From Thuidium tamariscinum (taxonomy: Eukaryota > Streptophyta > Bryopsida > Hypnales > Thuidiaceae), in contig OX344755.2 of assembly GCA_947034885.2 (NCBI GenBank), positions 10,418,501-10,482,500 of the forward strand: a stretch of 64,000 nucleotides of DNA, written 5' to 3'. Shown in pieces: positions 62,641-64,000 of this stretch. The first letter of the stretch is position 1. Each line of letters starts with the position of its first letter. The position numbers and the translations under genes are program-made. The notes under the pieces were generated by a model, which was given only the letters and a program-made list of their open reading frames with translations, did not search any database and was not told where the DNA came from.

Positions 62641-64000
62641 TTGGCTCACAAATGGAAAATTCATAAATGTTAAAACCTTTTCAAGGATTGTTACATATAC
62701 CAATTGATTAGAACTTCCTTCTTTGCATGAAAAGTTTTTATTAATGTAGAAAGATTCATTTGATATTTGCATTGCTAACTTTGCATTGGATCAATTTGTT
62801 TTCAAAAGTCACTAGAATGCAATGGCTGTGCCTACCTCTACTTCAAAATTTGGATATTGTACTTGTTTTCTTCTCCATATTGGAGATGTTCTCACAAAGG
62901 TGCACAGTGCCAACAAAGTTTCACCTCAATGTTTACTAGATTCAAGTAAAATCAACTACAAAAGGGTGCTACTACCTACAATGACAATTAGATTTTATAT
63001 TAATTTTTATAAATAAGTGTCATATGTCATCTTGTAATTGGTGTAGGGTGTCATGGACTTCTCAAATTTGACATGGAAAGATCAAATTCAATCTTCACAC
63101 CCAACATTTTAAACCAATTTGTATTGAATTCTTTAGTTATTTAGAAAGAAGGTAAAATGTCACTTCACAAATATTGTGGGAAGGAGTTAAGATCAATTAC
63201 TTTTGATCCACTCCTTTTGTGATTGATGAAGGGATCATCTTGCATGCTAGAGAAGAAAATAGGTCCTTCCCAATGAAAATCAATAATGTTATGCACTTCC
63301 TTATCAAAACTAATATTTGCATACAATATATGGATTATCTTTGTGGTGCTCATTTATAAGAGTTACATTCTTTAAGTCAATTGAGTTATTTGTAAAGTAC
63401 ATTAAACCGAGGTTTAAACCCATGAGTTTTGTGAAAAAGCCAGTTGAGTTAAAAAAGTCGAAATAAAAGTGGGTATGAAACTTATTTTTCCATCAAAATG
63501 GTGCCTAAAAAAGTTTGGTCCCCACTTTTGAAGTCGTGTGACATAAGCATCTTGCAAAAAAGTTTGACGCTTCAACTATAGTTGCCTTCTCAACTTCAAA
63601 AAAAGTCATGCCCAAAGTGGGGGGGACTTCACAAATAACTCAAATATAGCTAAAATATTACTAGAATGTATTATTTTTTGAAAAAAGATGTTTTGCCATT
63701 AAAAGAAAACAAGGATTTTTGCAACTACAATTTGCAACCAGTTTTGTCATTGCATTAGGCATTTGCAACTAGGTGACAATTTGGAGACTATAGTTGTAGT
63801 GGACAAGTTGCATTAGTTGCAAGTTAGTTGCAAAAAGCAACAAAGTTGTTTCTCATCCGATAGCCTTTATAGAACTTTGTCAATGAATTCTTCCAATGTG
63901 GTTGTTGATGTGGAATTTGATTGTTGCGACTGATTTGCAACTAATTTACAACTAGCTTGCAATTGAATTATTTGTAGATTTTAAAATTTTAATCTCAATA
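62640..64000. other. AT-rich sequence to the right edge, no gene seen
   Basis: No supported gene. From about 63710 to 63965 there are many irregular copies of TTGCAAC/AGTTGCAA motifs in both orientations (TTTGCAACTA, AGTTGCAAGTTAGTTGCAA). ACTATAGTTGTAGTG at about 63788-63802 could be the right end of a CACTAC-type element; a possible mutated left end (CTTCAACTATAG) lies near 63572. Confidence 0.5.

Noticed and set aside
63572-63802. Possible CACTAC-type element near the right edge
   Set aside because: Only the right tip is convincing; the left tip is mutated and no 3-bp duplication fits, so it is mentioned only in the edge region.

Overview
This is nuclear DNA of a land plant. It has intron-rich GT-AG genes with GC-rich exons, a chloroplast ATP synthase subunit with a transit peptide, a second plastid-targeted protein, a plant-type cold-shock/zinc-knuckle protein and plant MED23. 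I lean towards a seed-free plant such as a moss, but that is only an impression and no single character proves it.

Layout. 1-4677 (+): CUL1, cut by the left edge. 8588-11725 (-): PITH-domain protein, 8 coding exons. 18908-19525 (+): intronless cold-shock-domain protein with two CCHC knuckles. 36980-37738 (-): chloroplast ATP synthase subunit b'. 41158-42260 (-): small plastid protein with two exons. 47263-48411 (-): intronless AT-hook protein built on a 48-residue repeat. 51553-62291 (-): Mediator subunit 23, 22 coding exons, 1574 aa. For CUL1, the PITH gene, MED23 and the plastid gene I traced exons by splice sites and reading phase. Every phase closes, and the products match the known families over their visible length.

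The long gaps (4.7-8.6, 11.7-18.9, 19.5-36.9, 42.3-47.2 and 48.4-51.5 kb) are AT-rich and show no convincing genes. They do hold many short inverted-repeat DNA transposons whose ends and target-site duplications can be read directly: three CACTA-type elements of exactly 216 bp and one of 154 bp with 3-bp duplications; one TAA-duplicating element; a TA-duplicating family of about 272 bp; and two TTAA-flanked families, one of which forms a 435-bp tail-to-tail hairpin. A tandem duplication at 27.6-30.4 kb has TGCAG at all three junctions and preserves an empty site for a 324-bp insertion. A decayed relative of the AT-hook gene lies at 35.7-36.2 kb and lacks the repeat block.

The genes do not form a pathway: SCF ubiquitin ligase scaffold, PITH protein, RNA chaperone, photosynthetic ATP synthase, a thylakoid-type protein, a chromatin-type protein and Mediator. 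No tRNA, rRNA, CRISPR array or LTR retroelement was recognised. The most unusual items are the AT-hook gene with its repeat-less pseudogene, and the dense, well-preserved set of hairpin elements.
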